A stretch of 64,000 nucleotides of DNA from Oxobacter pfennigii (lineage in GTDB: Bacteria > Bacillota > Clostridia > Clostridiales > Oxobacteraceae), in contig NZ_LKET01000032.1 of the NCBI RefSeq assembly GCF_001317355.1, forward strand, positions 62,001 to 126,000. The letters are read 5' to 3'. Under the pieces are notes generated by a model. The model was not told the origin of the DNA and searched no databases. It worked only from the letters and a program-made list of their open reading frames with translations. Both the position numbers and the translations under genes were made by a program. Shown in pieces: positions 46,729-55,924 of this stretch (position 1 is its first letter; each line of letters starts with the position of its first letter).

Positions 46729-47526
46729 CTATTTGCTGAAAAATGATGTAAAGTCATTTATCCTTTGACAAAGCCTTGCAAACTCATCAAAATTAAGGGA
46801 CTGTTCACCATCTGACAACGCTTCCTCAGGATTGTAATGAACCTCCACCATTACGCCGTCAGCACCGGCGGCTATAGCTGCCATGGACATAGGGATAATA
46901 AGCTCTCTTCTGCCTGTTCCGTGGCTGGGGTCTACTATTATGGGCAGGCAGCTTATTCCCTTTATAATTGGTACTGCTGATAAATCCAGAGTGTTTCTAG
47001 TGTAGGTTTCAAAGGTTCTTATTCCTCTCTCGCAGAGTATTATATTCAAATTCCCGTTTGATGCTATATATTCTGCGGCGTTCATCCATTCTTCAATGGA
47101 AGCTGACAGACCTCTTTTTAATATAACGGGTTTATTTAACCTTCCCACTTCCTTTAAAAGAGGATAGTTGTACATATTTCTGGAGCCTATCTGAATTATA
47201 TCAACATAGCCCTCCACAATATCAATATCCCTTATATCCAAAAGCTCCGATACCGTTAAAAGACCGGCTTTTATGCCGGCATTCTTTAAATATTTAAGGC
47301 CTTCCTCGCCTAAGCCCTGAAAGGTATATGGGGATGTCCTTGGCTTGTAGGCTCCACCCCTTAAAATTGATGCATCTTGATTTTTAACTTCCAAAGCAAT
47401 TTTTAATACCTGTTCTTCATCTTCAACGGAGCAGGGTCCTGCAATAATTATTGGTTTATTGCCTCCTATTTCAACATTTCCCACGCGAATTGTTTTTTTC
47501 TTTGATACATCTGTAATGATTTTCAT
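46729..47526 (-). CDS. aroF: DAHP synthase (short AroF type)
   Basis: First step of aromatic amino acid synthesis: PEP + erythrose-4-phosphate. KPIIIAGPCSVEDEEQVL near residue 24, LRGGAYKPRTSPYTFQG near 55, ILCERGIRTFETYTRNTLD near 160, and DPSHGTGRRE near 196 are type I-beta signatures. At 265 aa it is the bare barrel plus a short strand, without the N-terminal ferredoxin-like regulatory domain or fused chorismate mutase found in many relatives, suggesting weak or different feedback control. 34 bases after aroB. Confidence 0.93.
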   Translation of the reverse strand: MKIITDVSKKKTIRVGNVEIGGNKPIIIAGPCSVEDEEQVLKIALEVKNQDASILRGGAYKPRTSPYTFQGLGEEGLKYLKNAGIKAGLLTVSELLDIRDIDIVEGYVDIIQIGSRNMYNYPLLKEVGRLNKPVILKRGLSASIEEWMNAAEYIASNGNLNIILCERGIRTFETYTRNTLDLSAVPIIKGISCLPIIVDPSHGTGRRELIIPMSMAAIAAGADGVMVEVHYNPEEALSDGEQSLNFDEFARLCQRINDFTSFFSK

Positions 47527-47560
47527 AACTTCACCAACCTATGATCATAAAAGAAACGAT

Positions 47561-48652
47561 TTAAATTGTCTTATTCCAGTATTCCTTTAAAAGGGCAAAT
47601 GCTTTATTTATTTTATCTTCTTTTATATCCGATGTAATAACACAATTTCCTATTCTATCAGGCAGTATAAATTTAATATTTCCTCTTTCGGCTTTTTTAT
47701 CATGCTGTAAAAGTTCATAAACTCTGTTCATATCAGTAAAATCAAAATTTCTGTTAAGACCGAATCTATTTATTAAATTCAATACCTTTTCCAGCTCATC
47801 AGTCCTTAACATATTACATACATTTGACAATATGCATTCAAACATCATTCCTATAGCAACAGCCTCTCCATGGAATAAGGAATAATCCGACATACTCTCC
47901 ACAACATGCCCGATGGTATGACCGAAATTTAACAGCTGCCTTTTTCCGTTATCATATTCATCGCCGAATACGGCATCTATTTTAAACATTATGCATTTTC
48001 TTACGGCATAATTGAGTTTGTCGCTTTCCAAGTTCAAAAGGCCTGTTGTATTTTCACATAAATAATTAAAAAAGCTTGCATCATACAACACAGCGTATTT
48101 AATTATTTCAGCTATACCCGCAACAACCTGTCTTTTGTCCAGAGTCCTTAATGTCGATGTATTAATATATACAAAATCCGGATGATAAAAAGACCCAACC
48201 ATATTTTTCACATTTTTATAATTTACCCCTGTTTTTCCGCCTACACTGCTGTCCACGGCAGCTATTACTGTTGTTGGAACCTGTACGAATTTCATTCCCC
48301 TCATAAATGTTGCCGCAGTAAAGCCTGCCGTATCGCCTACCACTCCGCCTCCTAAGGCGATAATTGCAGAAGCCCTGTTGAAATTGTTTCGTCTTAATAC
48401 ATCATATATTTGCTGCATTGTTTCTATGGTCTTATAGCTTTCACCTATGCCCATATGATAGGTAATCACTTGCTTGGCCTTAATTCTTTTTAACAATTCT
48501 TCTTCATATATATTGCCCACATTAAGATCTGAAACAATTAAAATCTTCTCATTAATTTTATGTTCATCAAGATATGTGTTCATACTGTCATAATTATTTC
48601 CAATATAAATCTCATATTTTTTGGAGCCGAATCCGGCTATTATTTCCTTCAT
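47561..48652 (-). CDS. aroB: 3-dehydroquinate synthase
   Basis: Second shikimate pathway step, NAD- and zinc-dependent. Motifs: ALGGGVVGDTAGFTAATFMRG near residue 98, VPTTVIAAVDSSVGGKTGVNY near 125, and metal-binding NFGHTIGHVVES near 240. ATG 48652 follows GAGGTG by 8 bases. With aroF it forms a two-gene aromatic unit; a broken IS110 element lies immediately upstream. Confidence 0.96.
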   Translation of the reverse strand: MKEIIAGFGSKKYEIYIGNNYDSMNTYLDEHKINEKILIVSDLNVGNIYEEELLKRIKAKQVITYHMGIGESYKTIETMQQIYDVLRRNNFNRASAIIALGGGVVGDTAGFTAATFMRGMKFVQVPTTVIAAVDSSVGGKTGVNYKNVKNMVGSFYHPDFVYINTSTLRTLDKRQVVAGIAEIIKYAVLYDASFFNYLCENTTGLLNLESDKLNYAVRKCIMFKIDAVFGDEYDNGKRQLLNFGHTIGHVVESMSDYSLFHGEAVAIGMMFECILSNVCNMLRTDELEKVLNLINRFGLNRNFDFTDMNRVYELLQHDKKAERGNIKFILPDRIGNCVITSDIKEDKINKAFALLKEYWNKTI

Positions 48653-48814
48653 AATCACAACACCTCGTATAATTAGTTTTGTAAGGTTTAAGTTTAATAA
48701 TTTCCAGTTACAAACCTTACATCAAGTTGACTTTTCAATATAAATTAACTGGAAATAGATTCTCTTTAAAACACTTTAGAAGCACGCTCCATGTTCTTTG
48801 AAAACTTAATATGT

Positions 48815-49080
48815 GCTATTGAACTTAACTAATGCTCGTGTGACAATATTTTCAGGCTATTGAGGATGGTTCTTGTTCAACTCCTGTTGGATCTTTTGAT
48901 CTCTTCTATTAAAGTCAGTTCCCCTGGCCTGATGTTAGCTTTGGACCGCTGGGTGTTTGCTCTAAAACCTTCCTCCTGTATGGCAGTTCAAGGAGTTGTG
49001 CATGAAGTTTTTAGAGGTGTATTCTAATTGCGAGGATGTTGATGCATCAGGTACCACGGGCATTAGTTAAGTTCAATAGC
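48815..49080 (+). ncRNA. Candidate IS110 bridge-RNA region
   Basis: GCTATTGAACTTAACTAATG (48815 on) and its exact 21-base inverse (49060-49080) enclose 224 bases with no ORF, just upstream of the transposase. Bridge RNAs of IS110 elements lie in this position. The perfect closing stem suggests selection for a folded RNA. Inference; I have not folded it. Confidence 0.4.
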
Positions 49081-49113
49081 TAAAAAATCTATATCAAGAA
49101 GGAGGTGTATCAA

Positions 49114-49875
49114 TTGTCAAATTCATTACTGGTTGGTATTGATGTCAGCCTTAATGACAACAAAGTCCGTATCCTCCATCCTGATGGAACCAGTCTTTCT
49201 AAATTTGTTGTCCCTAATTCCGTCCCAGGTGCCAAAACCCTCTCTCAAAAGGTTACCGGGATTATGGAAAAGAGCAACTTTGATTCCCTTGTCATTGGCC
49301 TTGAATCTACTTCTGTCTATGGTGATCCTCTTGTTTACTTCCTAAAACAAGATACCTCTGTTAATAGATTCAATACCAAGATACATGTACTTAATCCAAC
49401 TCAGGTAAACAAGTTTAAAATGTTTTACCCTGACCTTCCTAAAACCGACGATATAGATGCATGGATTATTGCTGAACATCTAAGATTCGGTCGAATAAAC
49501 AAGGATGTCTATATGGATGATAGATACAAAGCCCTTCAAAAGCTTACGAGGGCAAGATTCCACACTGCGCAGAACCTTGCAAGGGAGAAAAACTGGTTCC
49601 TCAATAACCTGTTTTTGAAATTCTCTTCTCTTGCCCAAGAGAAGATTTTCTCAAACAAGTTTGGAGCTACTTCAAGCAGTCTCATCGAAGAATTCCTCTC
49701 GGTGGATGAGATTGCTTATATGCCGGTTGAAGAGTTAGCTGAATTCATCAACGAAAAAGGTAAAGGCCATTTTCAAAACCCCGATGAAATTGCTGCCGCT
49801 GTTCAAAAGGCAGCAAGAAGCTCGTACCGTCTCCCTAAAACGGTTACAGAGTCTGTAAATCAGGTGCTTGGATAA
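49114..49875 (+). pseudogene. IS110-type transposase, C-terminally truncated
   Basis: 253 aa. The RuvC-like DEDD residues appear kept: Asp in LLVGIDVSLND, Glu in IGLESTSVYG, and the Asp pair in KTDDIDAWIIAEH. Full-length relatives are about 400 aa with a C-terminal domain carrying the serine nucleophile (Transposase_20); here the frame stops right after TESVNQVLG and no such domain follows. TTG 49114 has GGAGG 8 bases upstream. Codons are more C/T-ending than neighbours, consistent with acquired DNA. Confidence 0.85.
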
Positions 49876-50092
49876 ATAATTCCCAGTTGGCATTCCATAT
49901 CCTACCATATTTTACAACTGAATTTGGTAGGTCTATTAACTGCATCTTTTTATAATCAAAAACAGTCAAATATCGCTAATATTTCAAAATTTATTTCCAG
50001 TTGGATATTGACATATTACCGCTGGACTTTTCACAAAGTAATAATTTCATTGTTTAATATTTATAGTATAACATTTATCTGTGATTTAAAAG

Positions 50093-50118
50093 AAAAAAAC
50101 GCCCTATGGGCGAATTTT
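50093..50118. terminator. Terminator after divIVA
   Basis: CGCCC-TAT-GGGCG stem (50100-50112) with TTTTTTT on the minus-strand side and ATTTTTTAAT on the plus side. Confidence 0.75.
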
Positions 50119-50131
50119 TTAATATGTACCA

Positions 50132-50800
50132 TCAATCGTTATCGTCGAAATCATCGAAGCTGGAGCTTGTTCCACTTAATTTTGCTGCTAATTCAACAGC
50201 TTCTTCAATGCTGCCTGCTGTCTCTTCTTCCTCGGAAGCAACAGCGCTTAATTCTCCATCAGCCAATTTCATTGAATATTCGTTAAGTACATTGTGCAAA
50301 TCATTGCTCTTGCTTGATAATTCGCTGGCTGCCATGCTTTTTGTATCATTCCCTAACGTATCTATGTCGCTTAGCAAATCCAGCTGAGTCTGTATGAAGG
50401 TCTTATATCTTGATTTAAAGAGCTGGAATTCCTGCTTGATTCTTTCATATTCTCCGTTAATCCTCACAACCTCTGTATGAGCCTGATCGATTATCTTTTG
50501 AGCTGTATCATTTGAATTTTTTATAATCAGTTCCGCCTCTTTTTGCGAATTATTCTTGGCCTGATCGGCTGCACCCTGGGCAAGAACCAATGTATTTTGC
50601 AGCGTAGCTTCGATTTTTGTATAATGCTCTAGTTTTTCAGATAATGAATTAATCTTTTCTCTTAATGCAGTGTTTTCTTTATACAGCTTTTCATAATCAT
50701 CTACCACCTGCTCAAGAAAATCATCCACCTCATCAATATCATATCCGCGGAATGAGCGCTTAAACTCTTTATTATTTATTTCCATTGGGGTTATACCCAT
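50132..50800 (-). CDS. divIVA: DivIVA-type cell pole/division protein
   Basis: 222-aa coiled-coil scaffold that senses membrane curvature at septa and poles. The N-terminal MGITPMEINNKEFKRSFRGY and DIDEVDDFLEQVVDDYE are the membrane-binding domain, then long coiled coil to residue about 165 and an acidic tail. ATG 50800 has GGAGG 8 bases upstream. Last gene of the sepF-ylmH-divIVA run. Confidence 0.95.
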   Translation of the reverse strand: MGITPMEINNKEFKRSFRGYDIDEVDDFLEQVVDDYEKLYKENTALREKINSLSEKLEHYTKIEATLQNTLVLAQGAADQAKNNSQKEAELIIKNSNDTAQKIIDQAHTEVVRINGEYERIKQEFQLFKSRYKTFIQTQLDLLSDIDTLGNDTKSMAASELSSKSNDLHNVLNEYSMKLADGELSAVASEEEETAGSIEEAVELAAKLSGTSSSFDDFDDND

Positions 50801-50816
50801 AGATTGCACCTCCGTA

Positions 50817-51605
50817 TTAAATTATTTTTTTTATTATAATATTTATCCTGTCCTTTTTGGTTTTGCTGCCTATTCTCTCTAATACGATACGGCCTCTTCC
50901 CTTGAGAGAAATTACATCTCCTGTCTTTATCAAACGGTTTAAGTCTGTTACCTCCTCGAAGTTAACCTTTACTTTCTGAGACACAATTTCCTTTGCAATG
51001 CTGCTTCTTGATTCGCCGAAACCGGCGCTAAGCACTGCATCCAATCTCAATGATGCCACATTTGCAGCTATCACTTTAAAATTCTGTTCCCTTTGAGGAA
51101 CGTTTTTCAAGTCGGCATATTCTGCTGACACTCCCACATGCTTTATCTTTGTGAGATTTATTTTAATATAATTGCTTATGTCCTCTGAAACTAAAATATA
51201 ATTGAGGTCTTCGCTTAAAATGATATCGCCTATCTTGTCCCTTTTTATGCCCAGACTCATTAAAGCTCCCAATATATCCCTGTGTTCAAGCTTTTCAAAC
51301 TTTGTGTTGCCCCTAAAGTATAAAGCACTGATAGGCAATTTTATGTATTGAAAATCCATACCCCCGGGGTAAATAACCAACATACTTCTCTCTGAATTTG
51401 CTATCCCGCCGGTTATCTCATAATTAACATGTCCTATTTTTTTAATTATTGCCGAAGCCTTCATGACTTGCGCAGGATCTAAAAAGTCTGTAAACCGTGG
51501 TTCGAAATATCTTTGAACCTGCTCGATATTATCTATTATCTTTACGGCAAGAATTTTATCTTCGCCGCTTTTTATGCTGTTCAATATCTCGTCTTTTTTA
51601 TTCAA
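50817..51605 (-). CDS. ylmH: YlmH-type S4 RNA-binding protein
   Basis: 262 aa. C-terminal S4 domain (LRLDAVLSAGFGESRSSIAKE near residue 185) after a PELOTA-like N-terminal region. In Bacillus, YlmH helps rescue stalled ribosomes alongside RqcH, whose gene is also in this window at 42357. Start codon is TTG 51605 with AGGTGATC upstream. Located between sepF and divIVA as in Bacillus. Confidence 0.92.
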   Translation of the reverse strand: MNKKDEILNSIKSGEDKILAVKIIDNIEQVQRYFEPRFTDFLDPAQVMKASAIIKKIGHVNYEITGGIANSERSMLVIYPGGMDFQYIKLPISALYFRGNTKFEKLEHRDILGALMSLGIKRDKIGDIILSEDLNYILVSEDISNYIKINLTKIKHVGVSAEYADLKNVPQREQNFKVIAANVASLRLDAVLSAGFGESRSSIAKEIVSQKVKVNFEEVTDLNRLIKTGDVISLKGRGRIVLERIGSKTKKDRINIIIKKII

Positions 51606-51613
51606 TCAAATGA

Positions 51614-52057
51614 TCACCTGTCCGCCCAGGAAAATATATTTTTTGCTGATAGTTCTTCCTTGAAATCTGAAGAAACATCTACATTATTAGGAGTTAAAAG
51701 CAATATTCCAGGCGATATTTCCTGAATACTGCCATCTAATGCATAGGCCGCACCGCTGGCAAAATCGACAAATCTCTGGGCAAGTTTTGGGTCCAGCTTT
51801 TGCAAGTTTGCCAGTACTATCTTTCTGTTTTTGAGACAGTCGCATATATTTGTAATTTCTTCATATTGTGTGGGCTGTACGATAACAACCTTTGCATTTG
51901 AAGTAGAGTGAATGCTTACTACTTTTCCTCTTTTATTGTTTGAAATAACCTCTAACTGTTCGCTTTCGGCAGAATTGATTTCTTCTTCATCAATTCTTTC
52001 TATTTCATCACCCATCCCGAAAACATCCAATACTTTATTAATAAAATTGTTTCCCAT
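51614..52057 (-). CDS. sepF: Cell division protein SepF
   Basis: 147-aa Z-ring accessory protein binding FtsZ and membrane. N-terminal amphipathic helix (MGNNFINKVLDVFGMG), then the SepF domain (VVIVQPTQYEEITNICDCLK, RFVDFASGAAYALDGSIQEI, LLTPNNVDV). Between the yggS-type gene and ylmH. A second, different copy lies upstream at 52896. Confidence 0.94.
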   Translation of the reverse strand: MGNNFINKVLDVFGMGDEIERIDEEEINSAESEQLEVISNNKRGKVVSIHSTSNAKVVIVQPTQYEEITNICDCLKNRKIVLANLQKLDPKLAQRFVDFASGAAYALDGSIQEISPGILLLTPNNVDVSSDFKEELSAKNIFSWADR

Positions 52058-52075
52058 ATTTTATCCTCCCTGATA

Positions 52076-52765
52076 TTAATAATTTCTCGGTCCAAAAATC
52101 CCCGATCCGATCCTTATAATGTTAGCACCTTCTTCAATTGCTGTCTCAAAATCATTTGTCATTCCCATTGAAAGGTACTTCATGTCAATATTATCTATGT
52201 TACTTTTCTTTATATCTTCGAAAATCTCTTTCATCCTCTTAAAATATATTCTTGCATCTTCCGGGTTTTCAGCCATAGGTGCAACAGTCATAAGTCCGCA
52301 GATTTTAAGATTTTCATATGTATTTATAGAATTTATAAACTCCATTACACTATTCGGGTCAACTCCATGCTTGCTTTCTTCCCTGTCTATATTAACCTCA
52401 ACAAGGATATCTATGACTTTTTTTATAGCACCAAATCGCTTGTCAATTTCCTGGGCCAACTTGACGCTGTCAACAGAATGAATCATGGAAACCTTGTCGG
52501 CTATATATTTGACCTTATTGGTTTGCAAATGGCCAATAAGATGCCATTCTATTTCTCCTGCAAGTTTAGGGTATTTGTCTACCAGTTCCTGTACCTTGTT
52601 TTCTCCGAAAACATGTACCCCGCAACTTAGAGTTTCGCTGATCTTATCGACGCTCATAGTCTTTGTAACAGCTATTAATTTAACGTCTTCCCCTTTACGT
52701 CCGGCTCTTAGTAATGCACTGTCAATCCTTTTCTTTATGGAGAATAAATTCTCACTTATAGTCAT
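52076..52765 (-). CDS. YggS-family PLP-binding protein
   Basis: Alanine-racemase-fold PLP protein, about 229 aa, that influences vitamin B6 and amino acid homeostasis. LIAVTKTMSVDKI carries the PLP lysine, HLIGHLQTNKVKYI near 80 and LSMGMTNDFETAIEEGANIIRIGSGIFG at the end (in parts) are typical. ATG 52765 follows GGAGG. Equivalent to ylmE next to sepF in Bacillus. Confidence 0.93.
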   Translation of the reverse strand: MTISENLFSIKKRIDSALLRAGRKGEDVKLIAVTKTMSVDKISETLSCGVHVFGENKVQELVDKYPKLAGEIEWHLIGHLQTNKVKYIADKVSMIHSVDSVKLAQEIDKRFGAIKKVIDILVEVNIDREESKHGVDPNSVMEFINSINTYENLKICGLMTVAPMAENPEDARIYFKRMKEIFEDIKKSNIDNIDMKYLSMGMTNDFETAIEEGANIIRIGSGIFGPRNY

Positions 52766-52895
52766 TAAAACCAAACCTCCTATAAAATATGCAAACTTAG
52801 GTTTCATGAAAATAGCAACAGTACATAATTATAATAAAATAGCCATAAATTACATTATATTAATTCTCCACAAACCTGTATTTTCCTTCATTTTT

Positions 52896-53321
52896 TTAAA
52901 AAAATCCCTGCCTAGAAAGCTCATTTTTAAGCTCTGAAGAAACATATACATCATCTGGAGTAAGGAGCAAAATCATATGAGATATTTCTTTTATATCCCC
53001 GCCTACCGCTTCTATTGCACCGCATGCAAAATCCACGCAGCGCTGAGCTGCTGCAACATTCACATCCTTTAAATTAACAATGACGATTTTTCTTTTCTTC
53101 AATTGATTTATAACATTTTTGATTTCATCAAAATCATGAATCTTCATTATCTCAATATTTGTGATGTCAATCTCTCTCGCATCCGGCACAATGCCCATAT
53201 TAGGTTTTGAAATAATATGTATTTTATTCTCGGCTAATTCATTATCAATTTCCCGGGTTAAATCCTCTTCATTACCCAGTCCGAATATATTAAGTATTTT
53301 ATTTACAAATCCATCTGCCAT
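52896..53321 (-). CDS. Second SepF-like protein
   Basis: 141 aa, clearly homologous to the SepF at 51614: MADGFVNKILNIFGLG membrane helix, IVIVNLKDVNVAAAQRCVDFACGA, and LLTPDDVYVSSELKNELS. It differs in the linker and by a CysVal-Asp-Phe core with two cysteines. It comes before the yggS-type gene, so the order is sepF2-yggS-sepF1-ylmH-divIVA. Whether it acts in vegetative or sporulation division is unknown. Confidence 0.9.
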   Translation of the reverse strand: MADGFVNKILNIFGLGNEEDLTREIDNELAENKIHIISKPNMGIVPDAREIDITNIEIMKIHDFDEIKNVINQLKKRKIVIVNLKDVNVAAAQRCVDFACGAIEAVGGDIKEISHMILLLTPDDVYVSSELKNELSRQGFF

Positions 53322-53612
53322 AATAAAATTTCCCCCTATTAAATGTAGCTCATCATTTAGTCATTGGACAAAATCTTAAAAACAAAGAAATCCACCATGT
53401 TTCCTATATATTTCTACATGAAAAAACATATTCCTGCATATCAATTTATATTTAATTTTGAAGAAATTCAAAGGTAATTCAGATGGCTCCTTATAAAATT
53501 TTACATGCTTAAAATTTTGATTTTATTCAATTTCTTTTTTGTAATAATATAAACAACCCCTCATATATATATACTGTTAATATTATATGTATCTTTATAA
53601 AGGAGGGGAAAA

Positions 53613-55091
53613 ATGGAAGAATTTGATTTATATAAGGACATTGCAGTAAGAACTCAAGGTGACATATACGTGGGGGTCGTAGGTCCTGTAAGGACAGGCA
53701 AGTCTACATTTATTAAAAGATTCATGGACCTTTTAGTAATACCCAACATAGATAATAATTATAAAAAGGAAAGAGCCAAAGATGAACTTCCTCAAAGTGC
53801 AGCAGGCAGGACAATAATGACTACAGAGCCTAAATTTGTACCCAATGAGGCAGTTGAAATAAAGATTAAAGACAATGCAAAGCTTAAAATAAGAATGGTG
53901 GACTGCGTTGGATATCTTGTCAAGGATGCATTGGGATACTTGGAGGGAAGTGCCCCAAGAATGGTCACCACCCCCTGGTTTGACTACCAGATACCCTTTG
54001 AGCAGGCAGCGGAGCTTGGAACCAGAAAGGTTATAAATGACCACTCCACCATAGGAATTGTGGTTACAACCGATGGTTCAATAACGGATATCCCCAGAGA
54101 AAATTACTTAGACGCCGAAGAAAGGGTTATAAAAGAGCTTAAATATTTAAATAAGCCATTTGTCATGATACTGAATTCCATGCATCCTGATAACCCCGAT
54201 ACCATAACCTTAAAAAAGAGCCTTGAAGAGAAGTATGATATTCCTGTTCAGGCTGTTGATGTCATGCAGATGAGAGTAGAAGATATCGATAATCTTCTGG
54301 AAAATGTTTTGTTTGAATTCCCCATTAAGGAAATCAACATCGACCTGCCCGACTGGGTTGATGTGCTTGAAATGGACCACTGGCTCAAAAGAGATTTCCT
54401 TGATTCAGTTAAATTTGCTGCAAAGGATTTATATAAGCTGAGGGATATTAAGCCTGTCATCGAAAAGTTCAATGAATATGATTTTATCGGTGATGTTGAA
54501 ATACAGGATTTAAAGCCCGGTGAAGGTATTGCCGATGTCAATATCAGGACCAAGGACGGCCTTTTCTACCAGGTATTGGGAGAATTTTGCGGTTATAAGA
54601 TAGACGGTGAACGGCACCTCTTAGGACTTATGAAGGATCTTTCAATTGCAAAGCATGAATATGACAGGATTGCAGATGCCTTAAAAGATGTTCGCGAAAC
54701 CGGATACGGGTTAGTTCCTCCTCAAATGGATGAGCTTAAATTAGAAGAGCCTGAAATTGTCAAACAGGGAGGAAAATTCGGCGTCAAGCTTAGGGCATCC
54801 GCTCCTTCTCTTCATATGATTAGGGCTGACATTGAAACTGAAGTGTCCCCTGTTGTAGGGACGGAAAAGCAAGGTGAAGATTTGGTTAAATCACTGCTTG
54901 AGCAGTTTGAAAGCGATCCGGCAAAATTATGGCAGTCAAATATGTTCGGCAAGACTTTAGAAGAATTAGTCAAGGAAGGATTACAGAGCAAGCTCTTTAA
55001 GATGCCTGAAGACGTACAGTCAAAGCTCCAGAGGACCGTACAGAAAATAGTCAATGAAGGCGGCGGCGGTTTAATCTGTATCATATTATAA
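53613..55091 (+). CDS. spoIVA: Stage IV sporulation protein A
   Basis: 492-aa ATPase that polymerises on the forespore to form the base of the spore coat, anchored by SpoVM. TRAFAC-type N-terminal domain with Walker A VGVVGPVRTGKSTFIKRF near residues 22-39 and VDCVGYLVKDALGYLEG near 96; central and C-terminal domains end GGGLICIIL. AGGAGGGG lies 5 bases before the ATG. Monocistronic with its own terminator. spoVM is also in the window. Confidence 0.97.
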   Translation: MEEFDLYKDIAVRTQGDIYVGVVGPVRTGKSTFIKRFMDLLVIPNIDNNYKKERAKDELPQSAAGRTIMTTEPKFVPNEAVEIKIKDNAKLKIRMVDCVGYLVKDALGYLEGSAPRMVTTPWFDYQIPFEQAAELGTRKVINDHSTIGIVVTTDGSITDIPRENYLDAEERVIKELKYLNKPFVMILNSMHPDNPDTITLKKSLEEKYDIPVQAVDVMQMRVEDIDNLLENVLFEFPIKEINIDLPDWVDVLEMDHWLKRDFLDSVKFAAKDLYKLRDIKPVIEKFNEYDFIGDVEIQDLKPGEGIADVNIRTKDGLFYQVLGEFCGYKIDGERHLLGLMKDLSIAKHEYDRIADALKDVRETGYGLVPPQMDELKLEEPEIVKQGGKFGVKLRASAPSLHMIRADIETEVSPVVGTEKQGEDLVKSLLEQFESDPAKLWQSNMFGKTLEELVKEGLQSKLFKMPEDVQSKLQRTVQKIVNEGGGGLICIIL

Positions 55092-55118
55092 AAATCCGGA
55101 TTCTCAATCCGGATTTTT
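55091..55118 (+). terminator. Terminator after spoIVA
   Basis: AAATCCGGATT-CTC-AATCCGGATTT stem followed by TTCCC; begins at the spoIVA stop. Confidence 0.85.
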
Positions 55119-55158
55119 CCCTTCTCTGATCTGCCCGTTACAATATAACGGTCAGCCT

Positions 55159-55329
55159 TTAAATATCATCTGCCAAATTCATTTCAAATTCAATTTCATG
55201 TCTGAGGGGACTGTTATTGTCTCCTGATAATGGAATCTCCGGTTTCATTTTTCTCGAAATGTCCAATGCATTACGATAAAACCTTGCCACATCTAAGCTC
55301 CGTTTTTGGTAAAAGCGGAACACTTCCAT
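55159..55329 (-). CDS. Short orphan ORF, possible gene remnant
   Basis: 56-residue frame with good codon structure: MEVFRFYQKRSLDVARFYRN, then DISRKMKPEIPLSG and a C-terminal acidic HEIEFEMNLADDI. No ribosome binding site is obvious and a stop lies 5 codons upstream. It could be the 3' remnant of a larger gene. No family recognised. The rest of the 55119-55432 gap shows nothing I can support. Confidence 0.3.
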   Translation of the reverse strand: MEVFRFYQKRSLDVARFYRNALDISRKMKPEIPLSGDNNSPLRHEIEFEMNLADDI

Positions 55330-55432
55330 GTCATAATAATAGCATTAATGGCTGCTGTGTTCTGCCTCACTTAATCATTTATACAAGTATCAACCGTAAA
55401 TCCTAGGCATATAAAATTAAAAACCAGCCGTA

Positions 55433-55900
55433 TTACGCTTCGATTTCACGAATCAGATTGACCATTTCAATGGCTCCAACAGCGCAGTCAAAGCCCTTAT
55501 TGCCCGCCTTGCTGCCTGCCCGCTCAATGGCCTGTTCTATATTTTCCGTGGTCAGCACTCCAAACATAACGGGAATATTGCTGTTTAAAGATACACTGGC
55601 AATGCCCTTGGACACCTCACTGCATACATAATCATAGTGGGTTGTGCTGCCGCGGATGACCGCACCAAGGCATATAACAGCGTCGTATTTCCCGCTTTTC
55701 GCCATTTTAGATGCGATCAGCGGAATTTCAAAGGCTCCGGGAACCCACGCAATGTCTATGCTGTTCTCATTGACCTCATGGCGCTTCAGTCCGTCTAAGG
55801 CACCGCTTATCAGTTTAGCTGTTATAAATTCATTGAAACGTGCGGCAACAATGCCGATTTTAATATTCCTGGATACGAGTTTTCCTTCAAAGGTTCTCAT
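55433..55900 (-). CDS. ribH: Lumazine synthase
   Basis: Condenses 5-amino-6-ribitylaminouracil with dihydroxybutanone phosphate to lumazine. [20 protein letters not shown] near residue 18, [16 protein letters not shown] near 50, and [14 protein letters not shown] near 81 (catalytic His) are diagnostic. 155 aa, last gene of ribDEBAH. Confidence 0.97.
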   Translation of the reverse strand: MRTFEGKLVSRNIKIGIVAARFNEFITAKLISGALDGLKRHEVNENSIDIAWVPGAFEIPLIASKMAKSGKYDAVICLGAVIRGSTTHYDYVCSEVSKGIASVSLNSNIPVMFGVLTTENIEQAIERAGSKAGNKGFDCAVGAIEMVNLIREIEA

Positions 55901-55924
55901 TTCAACATCTCCTCCAATTTTATA

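Larger units (their letters stand above)
48815..49875 (+). mobile_element. Degraded IS110-family insertion sequence
   Basis: A long structured non-coding leader (see the candidate RNA) precedes a transposase gene that keeps only the N-terminal DEDD domain. IS110 elements lack terminal inverted repeats and usually carry a guide/bridge RNA in this leader. True boundaries cannot be set by eye; TTTCCAGTT-like motifs near 48701 and 49993 might mark the ends. The missing C-terminus means it is probably not able to move by itself. Confidence 0.75.

Noticed and set aside
49924-50286. Plus-strand frame of 120 codons after the transposase
   Set aside because: Crosses the divIVA terminator and runs antisense into divIVA; it does not resemble the missing IS110 C-terminal domain.
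53570-53612. Sigma-E-like promoter before spoIVA
   Set aside because: TCATATA and a TATATGTAT tract are present but spacing and -10 do not match the consensus well enough in this AT-rich DNA.
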